Shown in pieces: positions 1 through 8,473 of a stretch of 64,000 nucleotides of DNA. The notes beneath the pieces were generated by a model, which was given only the letters and a program-made list of their open reading frames with translations, had not been told where the DNA came from and made no database searches. The stretch comes from Bifidobacterium sp. ESL0769. GTDB lineage: Bacteria; Actinomycetota; Actinomycetes; Actinomycetales; Bifidobacteriaceae. The position numbers were made by a program, and so were the translations under genes. The DNA lies in contig NZ_CP113918.1 in the NCBI RefSeq assembly GCF_029395495.1, positions 868,001 through 932,000 of the forward strand, read 5' to 3'. The number at the start of each line of letters is the position of its first letter. Position 1 is the first letter of the stretch.

Positions 1-347
1 CTGGTCATCAAAAAATAGACCATGATGCCCATGGCGACATAGGCCACAAGCCCGCCGCCCGGGCCCGCTTTCGAGATGGTGGAGCCGGAGGTCATGAACA
101 GGCCCGTGCCGATGCAACCACCGAGGGCAATCATCGAGATATGACGGGTCTTGAGGTTGCGCTGTACACCGTTTGTCTGCTTGGATTTGTTTTTATCGTC
201 GATGGGCGGGATGGGGTGTACGGCGGCGGTTTTGATATCAGACGTGTATGGCCTGTCCTTTGCCGCCGTTCCTGACTGCTGGCTTGATATCCGTGTCGGT
301 GCAGTTGTGCTGTCCGTGTGCCCGGTATGGCCGGTTCCTGCCGGCAT
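1..347 (-). CDS. lysP: Amino-acid permease, LysP/GABA-permease type (5' end only)
   Basis: The gene runs off the left edge, so only about 115 N-terminal residues are present. After a hydrophilic leader of about 65 residues rich in Thr, Ser and Pro, the protein reads NLKTRHISMIALGGCIGTGL, the first membrane segment of APC-superfamily permeases of the LysP/GabP/AroP group, followed by a Gly-rich turn and the start of the second helix. The start is the ATG at 347-345, preceded by GGAAGGA with six bases of spacing. The upstream leader carries a lysine-riboswitch-like RNA, which argues that the imported substrate is lysine. The family is clear; the lysine assignment is inferred from the leader. 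Confidence 0.8.
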   Translation of the reverse strand, partial: MPAGTGHTGHTDSTTAPTRISSQQSGTAAKDRPYTSDIKTAAVHPIPPIDDKNKSKQTNGVQRNLKTRHISMIALGGCIGTGLFMTSGSTISKAGPGGGLVAYVAMGIMVYFLMT

Positions 348-355
348 GCTGTTTC

Positions 356-370
356 CTTCCGATAGGGAAG
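356..370 (-). promoter_or_regulatory. Hairpin covering the Shine-Dalgarno of the permease
   Basis: On the minus strand CTTCC-CTATC-GGAAG forms a five-pair hairpin, extendable to about seven pairs with one G-U. It buries the GGAAGGA ribosome-binding site (354-360). It lies between the riboswitch-like aptamer and the start codon, where a translational expression platform would sit. The pairing is seen; the regulatory role is inferred. Confidence 0.4.
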
Positions 371-471
371 AAGCCTACAGATGGTGGGATTGCCATTTAC
401 GTTCTTGGTCGGATGAGTCAAGGGGAAGACCACGCCTCATCGCGAAAAAGCCTCACAAACGATTCCCATCG

Positions 472-660
472 ATAGCGCTCCGCGGCGTTGGCCGCGACAG
501 TCCTGGATTTCTTGAACCCAGGCCCAACTTCCTGCCGCGGAGGCGACCGGAAATTTCGGCTGAACTCCCTTTTGCCGACCTTCGCGGGCACCGCCGTGCC
601 TCTGGTCGGTTACTGATGGGTTCAGCGACCTCTTCTGTGATTGATAACAAGAGCGACTAT
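472..660 (-). ncRNA. Lysine riboswitch (L-box) aptamer
   Basis: Read on the minus strand, the leader shows the conserved blocks of the lysine aptamer in order: AGAAGAGGUCGC near 636-625, an AGUAACCG block, GGGAGUUCAGCCGAA at 569-555, then a GGGUU...CCAGGACUGUCGCGG block ending in a small GCGG/CCGC hairpin. The ends close as a P1 stem, AUAG-CGCUC (660-651, one bulged U) with GAGCGCUAU (480-472). The length of about 189 nt is usual for the class. It lies 125 bases upstream of an APC permease start, a common L-box position. Identification is from motif memory; a covariance-model search would settle it. Confidence 0.8.
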
Positions 661-755
661 AGGGGATTTTCGCGACAAATGATGAGGATTGTCCACGGAT
701 AACCCCCATGATGTCGTATTTGGTTCATTGATTTGCTTCCTCGTTGATCGGCTGA
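661..755. other. Intergenic spacer between permease leader and serpin stop
   Basis: This short spacer should hold the permease promoter, reading leftward. No convincing -35/-10 pair or gene was seen. Confidence 0.3.
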
Positions 756-2081
756 TTACAGATTTCGCACAATTCCGACGAACAGTGGGACTCCGTCAGG
801 CGTGTCGTATTCATAGAGGAACGGATGGTCAACAATGAATGATACAGATTTATCTATTCCAGGATTTGGCGCGCTGGTCTTCATATCGATTTTGTTGTAT
901 GCGGCAGCTTTGACGCCGGTTTCGCCCACGTCAATGCTGGTGCCTTGGATGATTCGACCGATGTAGAGGGGATCTTTGTTGGTCATTTTGGAAAAATTCG
1001 CGCGTGATGGGTTGAAAGCGGAACGAATGCCGAGCTTTCTTAAAATTGATATCGAATCGTCGAACGTATTGGCAATCTTGAACTTCGGAAGACTGAGATC
1101 GACTTCGGTTGGTTCGCTTTTCGCGTTGAACATGGCGCGTAGCGAGTCGGTTTTTCCCGCTAGGTCGTTTGCCGCTGTTTTTTGGTCGGGCAACACGATT
1201 TTCAGTTTGGATCCGTCGTCGAATGCTTTGTCGAGGCGCCTGAACCCTTTGCCTCTGGCCATATCCATCGTTCCGCTCTGGCTCATCATGGAGACCTTCG
1301 AGTCCCCTTTTTCTCCGTGGAACGGTTGGTCGGATGTGTTGTCCGCGTCGAATGGGTCTTGCCATTTCCCGTTTGCATACACGGTGTTGAGGAGCGTTAG
1401 GATTGCGTTGTCATCAGTGAAATTAGGCTTGAGAATCCCGTGAGTTTTCCTATCCACCCATGAGCTCATTTGCTCGGAGGCGTCACCCGAGACCGTTTTC
1501 ATCTCGGCGGAGAAGCCATGTTTCATATCCTTCCTGAAATCCTTGTCGAGGGGATGTCCTTTCTGAATCCATATCGAATTGGCGGTCTGCATCTTTGATT
1601 TGCCATGACGTCTGCCGTTGATGGAGAGCATCAGTGAATGATAATCGTCTGTGTTGGGCTGTTTATCGTCGTTGAGGGCAGCCTGCATTTCGTTTTTCGT
1701 AGTGCCGGCAGCTCCCTGTTCGGCCATGGAAAGTGCCGTCCACATCGAAGCGGGGGAATAGTTGGTATTGCCTTTGTCATCAGACAAGTCTTGGCTGGTA
1801 AGAAAAAGTGAAGAGCTGTTGTACGCAAATTGTTGGACGCTGGCTTTGACGGTTTTACTCGGGGGCGTTGCTTTGGGGTGGAGGATCAGCGCCCATGTCC
1901 CGTATGCTGCTGCGATGAGGAGAGCCACGATGACGCACACGCTCACTATTCGGGTCGGGATGCGTGAAAAACGGTGTCGGCGTTGTGAAACTACGATCTC
2001 TGGATCGTGTGGTGTTGAGGAAGATTCTGTTGGCTTGTGAAGGCGTTGCGCGTTGGAGCCTTTCTTGTCGTGATGTTTCAT
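756..2081 (-). CDS. Membrane-anchored serpin (serine protease inhibitor)
   Basis: A 441-residue protein: a basic cytoplasmic stretch, one membrane segment at about 43-65 (IVSVCVIVALLIAAAYG), then a full serpin fold. The C-terminus shows the hinge GETGVKAAAY, the reactive-centre loop and the signature FIVDHPFLYEYDTPDGVP. Serpins are suicide inhibitors of serine proteases; bifidobacterial ones act on elastase-like enzymes of the host. Counting 17 residues from the hinge Glu puts the scissile bond near Thr-Ser-Ala in the loop, so specificity may be for small residues, but this is only positional. The N-terminal anchor implies display on the outer face of the membrane. The gene stands alone; the ATG at 2081 has a weak ribosome site. 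Confidence 0.93.
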   Translation of the reverse strand: MKHHDKKGSNAQRLHKPTESSSTPHDPEIVVSQRRHRFSRIPTRIVSVCVIVALLIAAAYGTWALILHPKATPPSKTVKASVQQFAYNSSSLFLTSQDLSDDKGNTNYSPASMWTALSMAEQGAAGTTKNEMQAALNDDKQPNTDDYHSLMLSINGRRHGKSKMQTANSIWIQKGHPLDKDFRKDMKHGFSAEMKTVSGDASEQMSSWVDRKTHGILKPNFTDDNAILTLLNTVYANGKWQDPFDADNTSDQPFHGEKGDSKVSMMSQSGTMDMARGKGFRRLDKAFDDGSKLKIVLPDQKTAANDLAGKTDSLRAMFNAKSEPTEVDLSLPKFKIANTFDDSISILRKLGIRSAFNPSRANFSKMTNKDPLYIGRIIQGTSIDVGETGVKAAAYNKIDMKTSAPNPGIDKSVSFIVDHPFLYEYDTPDGVPLFVGIVRNL

Positions 2082-2645
2082 GATGCGTTCCCGCCTGCTG
2101 AAAGTGGCATATTTCTTCGTCTGTGTCCTTCCGCCGTTGGTAGTGTAGCTGTCAAGTGCTGATAACGATTGATTTCTATTCTAATAAGCTATCACTTCGA
2201 TTCCGATAGAAACTGATAGTCTGATTCTTGTTGCCGAATCTTCGAATGAATGGTTTGGAAGCTGTCTTGCCTCAATCGATTCATCTTGCTTTAATCAAAA
2301 TGTCGGCGGCGGTCGGCGTTGTCGATGTTCCATTACAATCGAAAACGAATAATTTGTGATGTTCGTTGTCGTCGGGCGTATTTATATGTTCGGCTCAGTC
2401 CTACATTGAGCCGTTCACGGCATGAGTCGATTCGATTGTTTACCTGATATAATTGGATGGTTCGCAACCCCGATGGCCATTGACTACTCTGATTCACTCG
2501 GTGAGATTGTTCATTAGAACCGTCAGGAATTGGATAGCGTTGTGGTTCTTGCCCTTGGAGCGTGGAGCTATCTTTTGGCAAACTGGGCGTTTGTGTACTG
2601 TGTGGAGCGAATCGCTTTCGTCCGCTTTGCCGCTAGACTTGAAGT
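2082..2645. other. Divergent intergenic region, serpin / ychF
   Basis: About 560 bases without a convincing gene; small ORFs on both strands have no ribosome site or recognisable domain. Near the serpin start an inverted CTATC...GATAG lies at 2189-2209, with a further GATAG at 2215, possibly regulator half-sites. A TATAAT box at 2448-2453 could belong to a ychF promoter with a long leader. Nothing else is recognised. Confidence 0.4.
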
Positions 2646-3734
2646 ATGTCTTTAACTATCGGAATCGTCGGTCTGCCCAACGTCGGCAAGTCCACCATGT
2701 TCAATGCCCTGACCCGCAACAACGTGCTTGCGGAAAACTACCCGTTCGCCACCATCGAGCCGAACACCGGCATCGTGCCGCTGCCTGACAAGCGGCTTCC
2801 TGTGCTGGCCAAGTTGGTGGGCACCGAGAAGATCGTGCCGGCCACCGTCACCTTTGTCGACATCGCTGGCATCGTCAAGGGTGCCTCCGAGGGCGAGGGC
2901 CTGGGCAACAAGTTCCTGGCCAACATCCGTGAGGCCGACGCGATCTGCGAGGTCGTGCGCGCCTTCAAAGATGATGATATCGTCCACGTCAACGGCAAGG
3001 TCGACCCGTCTGACGACATCGACACCATCAACACCGAGCTCATGCTCGCCGATCTGCAAACCATCGAGAACGCGCTGCCTAAGCTCGAGAAGGAGCTGCG
3101 CGGCAAGAAGGTCACGCAGGAATACATGGACGCGGTCAAGAAGGCACAGTCGATTTTGAGTGAGGGGGAGACCATCGACCACGCCGCATCCGCCGGCAAG
3201 ATCGACAAGGCCGATATTTATGACCTGCACCTGATGACCGCCAAGCCGTTCATCTACGTCTTCAATGTCGACGACAACGAACTTTCCGACAAGGACTTCC
3301 AGAAGCAGCTCGCCGATTCCGTGGCGCCTGCACAGTCGATTTTCCTCAATGCTCAGTTCGAGTCCGACCTGACTGACCTCGACGAGGCCGACGCCCGAGA
3401 AATGCTCACCGATGCCGGCTTGAAGGAATCCGGCCTTGACCAGCTGGCCCGCGTCGGCTTCGACGTGCTCGGTCTGCAGACCTTCCTTACTGCCGGTGTC
3501 AAGGAAGTGCGCGCCTGGCAGATTCATCAGGGCTGGACCGCCCCGCAAGCCGCCGGCGTGATCCACAGTGATTTCGAGCGTGGCTTCATCAAGGCCGACA
3601 TCGTCTCCTACGACGATTTCGTCGCTGCCAACGGCAGCATGAACGAAATCAAGGAGGAAGGCAAGCTCCGTCAGGAGGGCCGCGACTACGTGATGCAGGA
3701 CGGTGACATCGTAGACTTCAAGTTCAACGTGTGA
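2646..3734 (+). CDS. ychF: Ribosome-associated P-loop ATPase YchF (Obg-like ATPase, OLA1 family)
   Basis: A 362-residue Obg-family ATPase of normal length. The Walker A loop GLPNVGKST is at residues 8-16, the switch region [19 protein letters not shown] near 74, and the altered G4 motif FNVDDNE near 200. YchF proteins replace the GTP-specifying NKxD here and prefer ATP. The C-terminal TGS domain ends [19 protein letters not shown]. It binds ribosomes and modulates translation and stress responses. The gene is single, with host-like codon use, and is followed by a terminator; it marks the right end of normal chromosome before the AT-rich island. Confidence 0.97.
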   Translation: MSLTIGIVGLPNVGKSTMFNALTRNNVLAENYPFATIEPNTGIVPLPDKRLPVLAKLVGTEKIVPATVTFVDIAGIVKGASEGEGLGNKFLANIREADAICEVVRAFKDDDIVHVNGKVDPSDDIDTINTELMLADLQTIENALPKLEKELRGKKVTQEYMDAVKKAQSILSEGETIDHAASAGKIDKADIYDLHLMTAKPFIYVFNVDDNELSDKDFQKQLADSVAPAQSIFLNAQFESDLTDLDEADAREMLTDAGLKESGLDQLARVGFDVLGLQTFLTAGVKEVRAWQIHQGWTAPQAAGVIHSDFERGFIKADIVSYDDFVAANGSMNEIKEEGKLRQEGRDYVMQDGDIVDFKFNV

Positions 3735-3758
3735 GACTGCAATAGTCTGACTCTCAAA

Positions 3759-3797
3759 AGTGGTTCGATATTTTATAAGTGTCGAACCACTCTTGTT
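3759..3797 (+). terminator. Rho-independent terminator after ychF
   Basis: AGTGGTTCGA at 3759-3768 pairs with TCGAACCACT at 3782-3791, followed by the T-rich CTTGTTATTT. It lies 24 bases past the ychF stop. Confidence 0.75.
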
Positions 3798-3950
3798 ATT
3801 TCTAAGTGTGGGTTGGAGAATTTAGCTTACGTTCTTGTGTGTTTTACAATGATACGCACAATCATATTTGGTTTTGATTTAGAGCCTTATTTTATTGTGA
3901 ATGTGGTTTTGAATTTCTTCATTATAGATTTAATGCCTTTGATCTTTAAA

Positions 3951-3986
3951 GAGCAGGTTGCACTAGAACTATAGTGCAACCTGCTC
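3951..3986 (-). terminator. Perfect 15-bp hairpin, terminator of the DUF262 operon
   Basis: GAGCAGGTTGCACTA at 3951-3965 pairs perfectly with TAGTGCAACCTGCTC at 3972-3986 around a six-base loop. It sits 24 bases beyond the stop of the minus-strand gene at 4011 and is followed on that strand by TTTAAAG. It separates the convergent ychF and DUF262 units. Confidence 0.65.
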
Positions 3987-4010
3987 TACTTCGGGTTTTA
4001 GATACCTCGA

Positions 4011-6425
4011 TTAATTATCGCTTTGAGAAGAAAGTATTTTTTCTATTATTTGTATTGCTTCTTTCGTTGTGTCATAATAATCTGTTTTTCCAGCATTGGT
4101 AATTGTTATAACTGGGATAGCATCATAAATTCCAGAATCATTTTTGGTGATTATGTATTCTTTACCAACAGCAATATGTGCATTACCTTTGGAAACCGAG
4201 AGATATTTAAATGGTTTATCGTATTTGTCTCCAGGATATAAACGTCCTACATATACATATAAAGTGCAATCAGCTTCATGTTTAAGTTCCCCACAAATAA
4301 CGCATGCGTCAAGCTCACTGTTCCGGCCGTTTAATTGTGTATTATTGCCGATAGGCAGATAGCATATCTTATCTTCGATTCGGTATTGTTTCAATGAACC
4401 TAAGTAAGCCCAAGTTTCGGGATGCTCAATCAATGCGCGAGATTGCCAATCTTGTCTGTTTGAATCCCATTGATATTCTTCGGTTATTTGGTTCAGAATT
4501 GGAATTATCTCTGAAGTAGTCAAGTGATTGCAGTCTTCAATTCGTTGAAGTATGTCGTCATATAAATCACGAATTAGATATCGTTTCTCATCTGGAGGAT
4601 TTCGACGATTTCCGTCTCTGAGCAAGTTTTTCCAACTAATAGATCTTGTAAAGCTTCCTTCTCTAGTGAGATAACTATAAATACTGCTTTGCTTTAAGGA
4701 ATAATCTCCTTTTGTCAGTAAGGCACGATGGAAAGCTACAGATAGTTCTTCTGTTTCCTCGTCAGGGAATATCACAGAAGTAAGCGCGACATATTGATTG
4801 AATTTATCGAGTAGATTATCTTGAGTAAGAGCAGTGTTCTTAGTGGTTTTGTCAATGTTGATGAATGCGAAAAGAAAACCGATTTTACCTTGGAAATAAG
4901 TTATATCTTCAGCTTTCTCGATAGCCTCTGTCCAATCCGTGCTTTTAGCAATGAGCCATGACTTCAATTCTTCTTCCTCTATTTGATCATGGGGAGTGAA
5001 TCCTTGAATATCGGGGAATTGGGCAAAATAATTAATAAGATTATCCGCATAGGGTTGGAAACTTGCAACTGCTTTAACGGCTTGCGTATACTGCCCGAGT
5101 GTATTGTATCCTTGCCAAATTTGTGCAGCTTCGGATAAATGAGTAATGATGCGATTCCATTGTTTCCAGGATTTTGCCTCTGGCTGTTTATGAAGAGCAT
5201 ACATGCCATCAACATAAGTCATTGCTGACTCCAACCGCATACGGTCACCGTAGTCGATTGATTGATTAGGATCACTGATATGACGAGTGATGTGGACGAT
5301 TTCATCAAGAGAGTCCTTTTGAGAAACATAATCGAGATAGTGGGATATTTTGTGTAGTGTTTCGATGCAGATGGTTTTTGCATTTTCTGGAATGCCGCAT
5401 TCATAATCAGATAAACGACGTTGGTGTGTTATTTCTTCAGCTAGTATTTCCGAAGGGAGCTTATAATTGGTGTCGGCTTTTATTCTTTCTGCCCATTGAT
5501 TCCATAGACTCCAATTTAGGAATTGCATAAACCAAGCGTCGTATTTATTTCTATTATCGTTAGCAGTATTGTTATTTGCTGCATCCCAGAAGAAATCTGT
5601 CCATGCGCCATCCATTTTTTGACGAAAATCAAGGTTTTCTCGATCAGGCAACAGGTCTTTAGATTTTTCTTCAAGTTCAGCCTTTAAACTTTCGAAATCA
5701 CTCAGTTGTTTGCCTCTGGCATTCATTTTTATATATAGTTCGTCGCCATTGCCGATGTCTTCAATGTCAAGCCATTCGAATCGGATTGGGCAGTCGGCCC
5801 CAGTTAATAATGCCCATTGATTAGGATTTGATATTACTGATTTTCCTCTGATTTCATCTAGTACCACAAGCGCTGAAATAATTGTGGGATCATACAGAAA
5901 ATCTGGACGGAACCAGTGTTTTTCTTCAATAAAAGAAGAAAGATGCTGGTGGTTATTGTCGGTTTGAGACCACATGGCAATGTCTCGTATGATTCTTTCT
6001 TGACTCATCAGCTCGAAAAAGTCTTTTGCGGTTTGTCTGGTCTCATAAGAAAAGCGACTGAGGACATTGACAGCTTCAGTAACATCTGCTTCCGGGGTAT
6101 CAACAAGCATTTGCACAAGAGCACTCCAGTAAATGAAATAGAGAGTGGTAAGTCGTTGTTGCCCGTCCAGTGGTTTGCAGATTGGAACAATATCTCCTTG
6201 GGATGTTGTGTCAATTTCTCCATATATAAAATTAAAGCTGAAGTATTTCCCGCTGATTAGATGTTCTTTGACTTCATCTAACACTCCTGATCGAACCGAG
6301 TTAGTAGCTTTATCTGATCTACCGTAGACATAGTCGCGCTGGATAGTTGGAATATGAATGGCATAGTGACTTATGAGTTGCCAAAAAGTGATTGATTGAC
6401 CGTTTTGGAATGGTATGTCGTTCAT
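4011..6425 (-). CDS. DUF262-domain protein (GmrSD-like), 804 residues
   Basis: The N-terminus carries the DUF262 signature: IPTIQRDYVYGR near residue 30 and PLDGQQRLTTLYF near 85. This ParB/sulfiredoxin-like fold hydrolyses nucleotides in GmrS-type modules. Unlike its operon partner it shows no clear C-terminal HNH (DUF1524) motif; the last 100 residues hold one CVICGE pair and otherwise unknown sequence. The start overlaps the upstream ORF by four bases (ATGA), so the two are translationally coupled. Base composition is far more AT-rich than the chromosome, suggesting transfer. GmrSD-family proteins restrict modified phage DNA; a defence role here is inferred from family and pairing. Confidence 0.8.
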   Translation of the reverse strand: MNDIPFQNGQSITFWQLISHYAIHIPTIQRDYVYGRSDKATNSVRSGVLDEVKEHLISGKYFSFNFIYGEIDTTSQGDIVPICKPLDGQQRLTTLYFIYWSALVQMLVDTPEADVTEAVNVLSRFSYETRQTAKDFFELMSQERIIRDIAMWSQTDNNHQHLSSFIEEKHWFRPDFLYDPTIISALVVLDEIRGKSVISNPNQWALLTGADCPIRFEWLDIEDIGNGDELYIKMNARGKQLSDFESLKAELEEKSKDLLPDRENLDFRQKMDGAWTDFFWDAANNNTANDNRNKYDAWFMQFLNWSLWNQWAERIKADTNYKLPSEILAEEITHQRRLSDYECGIPENAKTICIETLHKISHYLDYVSQKDSLDEIVHITRHISDPNQSIDYGDRMRLESAMTYVDGMYALHKQPEAKSWKQWNRIITHLSEAAQIWQGYNTLGQYTQAVKAVASFQPYADNLINYFAQFPDIQGFTPHDQIEEEELKSWLIAKSTDWTEAIEKAEDITYFQGKIGFLFAFINIDKTTKNTALTQDNLLDKFNQYVALTSVIFPDEETEELSVAFHRALLTKGDYSLKQSSIYSYLTREGSFTRSISWKNLLRDGNRRNPPDEKRYLIRDLYDDILQRIEDCNHLTTSEIIPILNQITEEYQWDSNRQDWQSRALIEHPETWAYLGSLKQYRIEDKICYLPIGNNTQLNGRNSELDACVICGELKHEADCTLYVYVGRLYPGDKYDKPFKYLSVSKGNAHIAVGKEYIITKNDSGIYDAIPVITITNAGKTDYYDTTKEAIQIIEKILSSQSDN

Positions 6426-6682
6426 GCTGTTTTATCCTCACCGTTAAGATAGTTGCTGATAGTTTTGATGATGCCGTAAGGTCCGTGAAGGTAGTCCTCA
6501 CGATCTTTTGCGCTCCAAATGGAGAAGTTATCAGGATTGTCTGTATAATATTTGAGAAATACATTTTTGGTACAAGGTGGTACGAATGTTGTATTGCGGT
6601 CTGCCTCTATAATCCAGCGTCGTTTTTCAAGGAAACTTGCATTTTGATATCCTCGATTAATTTTGGCAGAAAGCAACGCCAT
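6422..6682 (-). pseudogene. C-terminal part of the frameshifted DUF262-DUF1524 protein
   Basis: The 86-residue ORF opens MALLSAKINRGYQNASFLEK and continues EADRNTTFVPPCTKNVFLKYY. That is the typical C-terminal end of DUF1524-bearing DUF262 proteins (the stretch after the 'N-L-LL-NRSY' motif), not an independent gene. The frame is open further upstream and reads RDFLRDEDENNISN directly into it, overlapping the end of the preceding ORF. A one-base slip at the six-A run complementary to 6762-6767 would join the two into one protein of about 628 residues. It could be a mutation, a sequencing error or a site of ribosomal slippage. Confidence 0.7.
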
Positions 6683-6711
6683 GTTGCTGATGTTATTTTC
6701 GTCTTCATCCC

Positions 6712-8307
6712 TCAGAAAATCTCGTATTTGTTGTTTATTCCGATCCCAAAAATTGTGACAGTTTTTTCTGTAAAATCGTCTGATTCCAAGAACTCTTGAA
6801 TAATACTTATTAGTTTATTTCGAGTGTTTTGTGTCTGGAGAGAGTTGAAAGATTCAGATGTTGTACTTAAGATTAGTTCCTTTAGATCTTTAAAGAATTG
6901 TTGTCGTATCTGATTAGCGGTTAAACTATTTTCTTTCTTATTTTTATTTATCTCTTCATCGGTTGGCGGGCCACCAGCTATCGCATGTATGTGTTCTATG
7001 TCCCATTTGTCTTTCTTATATAGATCAAATGGGAATCGTGTTTTTGAACTTGTGGTGCTATTAATGGTCAGTAGGTTAAAAAGCAACAAAGCATTACGAA
7101 TCAAGTTTTGGGTATTGGATTTGGGGTCATTATATTCAAGCTGCTCAATTTGTTGTGGTTCGTTACCATATTCTTTAAGTGAATTTCGGATCTTGTTCCG
7201 GATGTGCTCGCGCAATTGAGATTTATCCAGCCCAGAAAATTCTGCATATAAATCGATGATTTTGCTTTTAGGAGTTGTATATTTTTGATTTCCTCGGCAT
7301 GCAATAAGGTATCCAAAAAGATGATAAAGGTCGTTACTCTGATACCAGTTTTCTAGGTTTGCAAAAATTTCCTTGCAGCTACTCCACATTTCTCGGAGTA
7401 TTCCTTTACCGGCGTTATTCTTATTTGAAGAGTTATAAATATAAGTAAACATAGCATAGGGGTTGTCAAGATTTTGTGTTTCTGGTTTCGTATTTTGAAT
7501 GCTTAACCAGATGTCGAAAATCAGATCCATGCGGGTGGAATAGGTATCGCGTTCATCTCCTGTAAGGAAATACCAGAACTCATCGTTTTGTAGTTGTTGC
7601 TCCATATGATTCCATTCAATGGCTATAGGAGTCTGCTCATGTCGTTTTATGATTTCTGAGTCACTGAGCAATAAAGCTTTTACAAGCTCTGCATTGGTTA
7701 GAGGAATTTTTCCTTCATTGATTTTTCTGAACATATCGATTGAGTCAGTAGATGAAGGAACCTCATACCAGATAACCTTAACGTTTTTAATAACTTGACA
7801 CCAAAATCGGTAAAGATCAGGTTTTTCTTTCTGATGCTCATTAGCCCAACTATCGATGCAATCAAAAGCCTGAGACATAAAATAGAAATCGGGATTGTCC
7901 AATGCTTTTTGTCGGTAAGCTTTGTTGGTAAGACTTAGCGATTCTAGAAATTCCTCGCTGTTTTGCCTTGTTTCATAGGTAATGGTGTACTTGACCCCAT
8001 TTTCCACAACATCACAATAGCGCCCAAGAATATACAACGTGGTGAGTCGTTGTTGTCCGTCAATGACTTCATAGACATTGTTTTCGCGGTGCCGGACGAC
8101 GATTGGTTGAAGACAGTATTGTAAATTCTTATCATTATCAAAATATGGGCTTAAATCGTCCATTAGTGTATTAATTTCGGTTTTGCCCCAGCGATATCCG
8201 CGCTGATAAGAAGGTACTGAGAAACAGTAGTTTTCGTCTTGTTTATCTGGCTTTAAATTTTGTATGGATCTCATACGAATTTGAGTATTAGATAACGGCT
8301 GTGTCAT
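6712..8307 (-). CDS. DUF262-DUF1524 (GmrSD-like) nuclease, N-terminal and HNH part; frameshifted
   Basis: The protein begins with the DUF262 signature (SYQRGYRWGK near residue 35, EVIDGQQRLTTLY near 82). Near residue 435 it carries WDIEHIHA, the HNH-like motif of DUF1524. This is the domain order of GmrSD type IV restriction enzymes and SspE-like proteins. The ORF stops early, and the expected family C-terminus lies in the -1 frame downstream (6422-6682). Start: the ATG at 8307 is spaced better from AAGGA than the one at 8313. It is the first gene of a two-protein operon with the DUF262 gene at 4011. The DNA is strongly AT-rich, marking a transferred segment. Confidence 0.78.
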   Translation of the reverse strand: MTQPLSNTQIRMRSIQNLKPDKQDENYCFSVPSYQRGYRWGKTEINTLMDDLSPYFDNDKNLQYCLQPIVVRHRENNVYEVIDGQQRLTTLYILGRYCDVVENGVKYTITYETRQNSEEFLESLSLTNKAYRQKALDNPDFYFMSQAFDCIDSWANEHQKEKPDLYRFWCQVIKNVKVIWYEVPSSTDSIDMFRKINEGKIPLTNAELVKALLLSDSEIIKRHEQTPIAIEWNHMEQQLQNDEFWYFLTGDERDTYSTRMDLIFDIWLSIQNTKPETQNLDNPYAMFTYIYNSSNKNNAGKGILREMWSSCKEIFANLENWYQSNDLYHLFGYLIACRGNQKYTTPKSKIIDLYAEFSGLDKSQLREHIRNKIRNSLKEYGNEPQQIEQLEYNDPKSNTQNLIRNALLLFNLLTINSTTSSKTRFPFDLYKKDKWDIEHIHAIAGGPPTDEEINKNKKENSLTANQIRQQFFKDLKELILSTTSESFNSLQTQNTRNKLISIIQEFLESDDFTEKTVTIFGIGINNKYEIF

Positions 8308-8473
8308 TTGCATCCTTACATAGGATAATATATTTAATTGTCATATAAATTATAGGCTTAAGTGTCTATATATAGTATGTCCAAATCTAGTAATTTGTGA
8401 CAATCTTATTGCCGATAATTTTTGATACTAGGTAGTATCTTTTATGACGATTTTCTCCCGGAATGCTTTCTAT
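8308..8473 (-). promoter_or_regulatory. AT-rich leader of the DUF262 operon
   Basis: About 160 very AT-rich bases separate the Fic gene stop from the DUF262 start. Several TATA-like runs (TATATATAG, TATAAATTATAG) could serve as the operon's -10 element; none stands out. Confidence 0.3.

Noticed and set aside
151..702. 183-residue ORF on the plus strand
   Set aside because: Covers the antisense of the riboswitch and permease leader; no domain or ribosome site.
2333..2788. Small ORFs on both strands before ychF
   Set aside because: No ribosome sites and no recognisable domain; one of them overlaps the ychF start in another frame.
2652..3566. 304-residue ORF on the minus strand
   Set aside because: Antisense to ychF and without a ribosome site.
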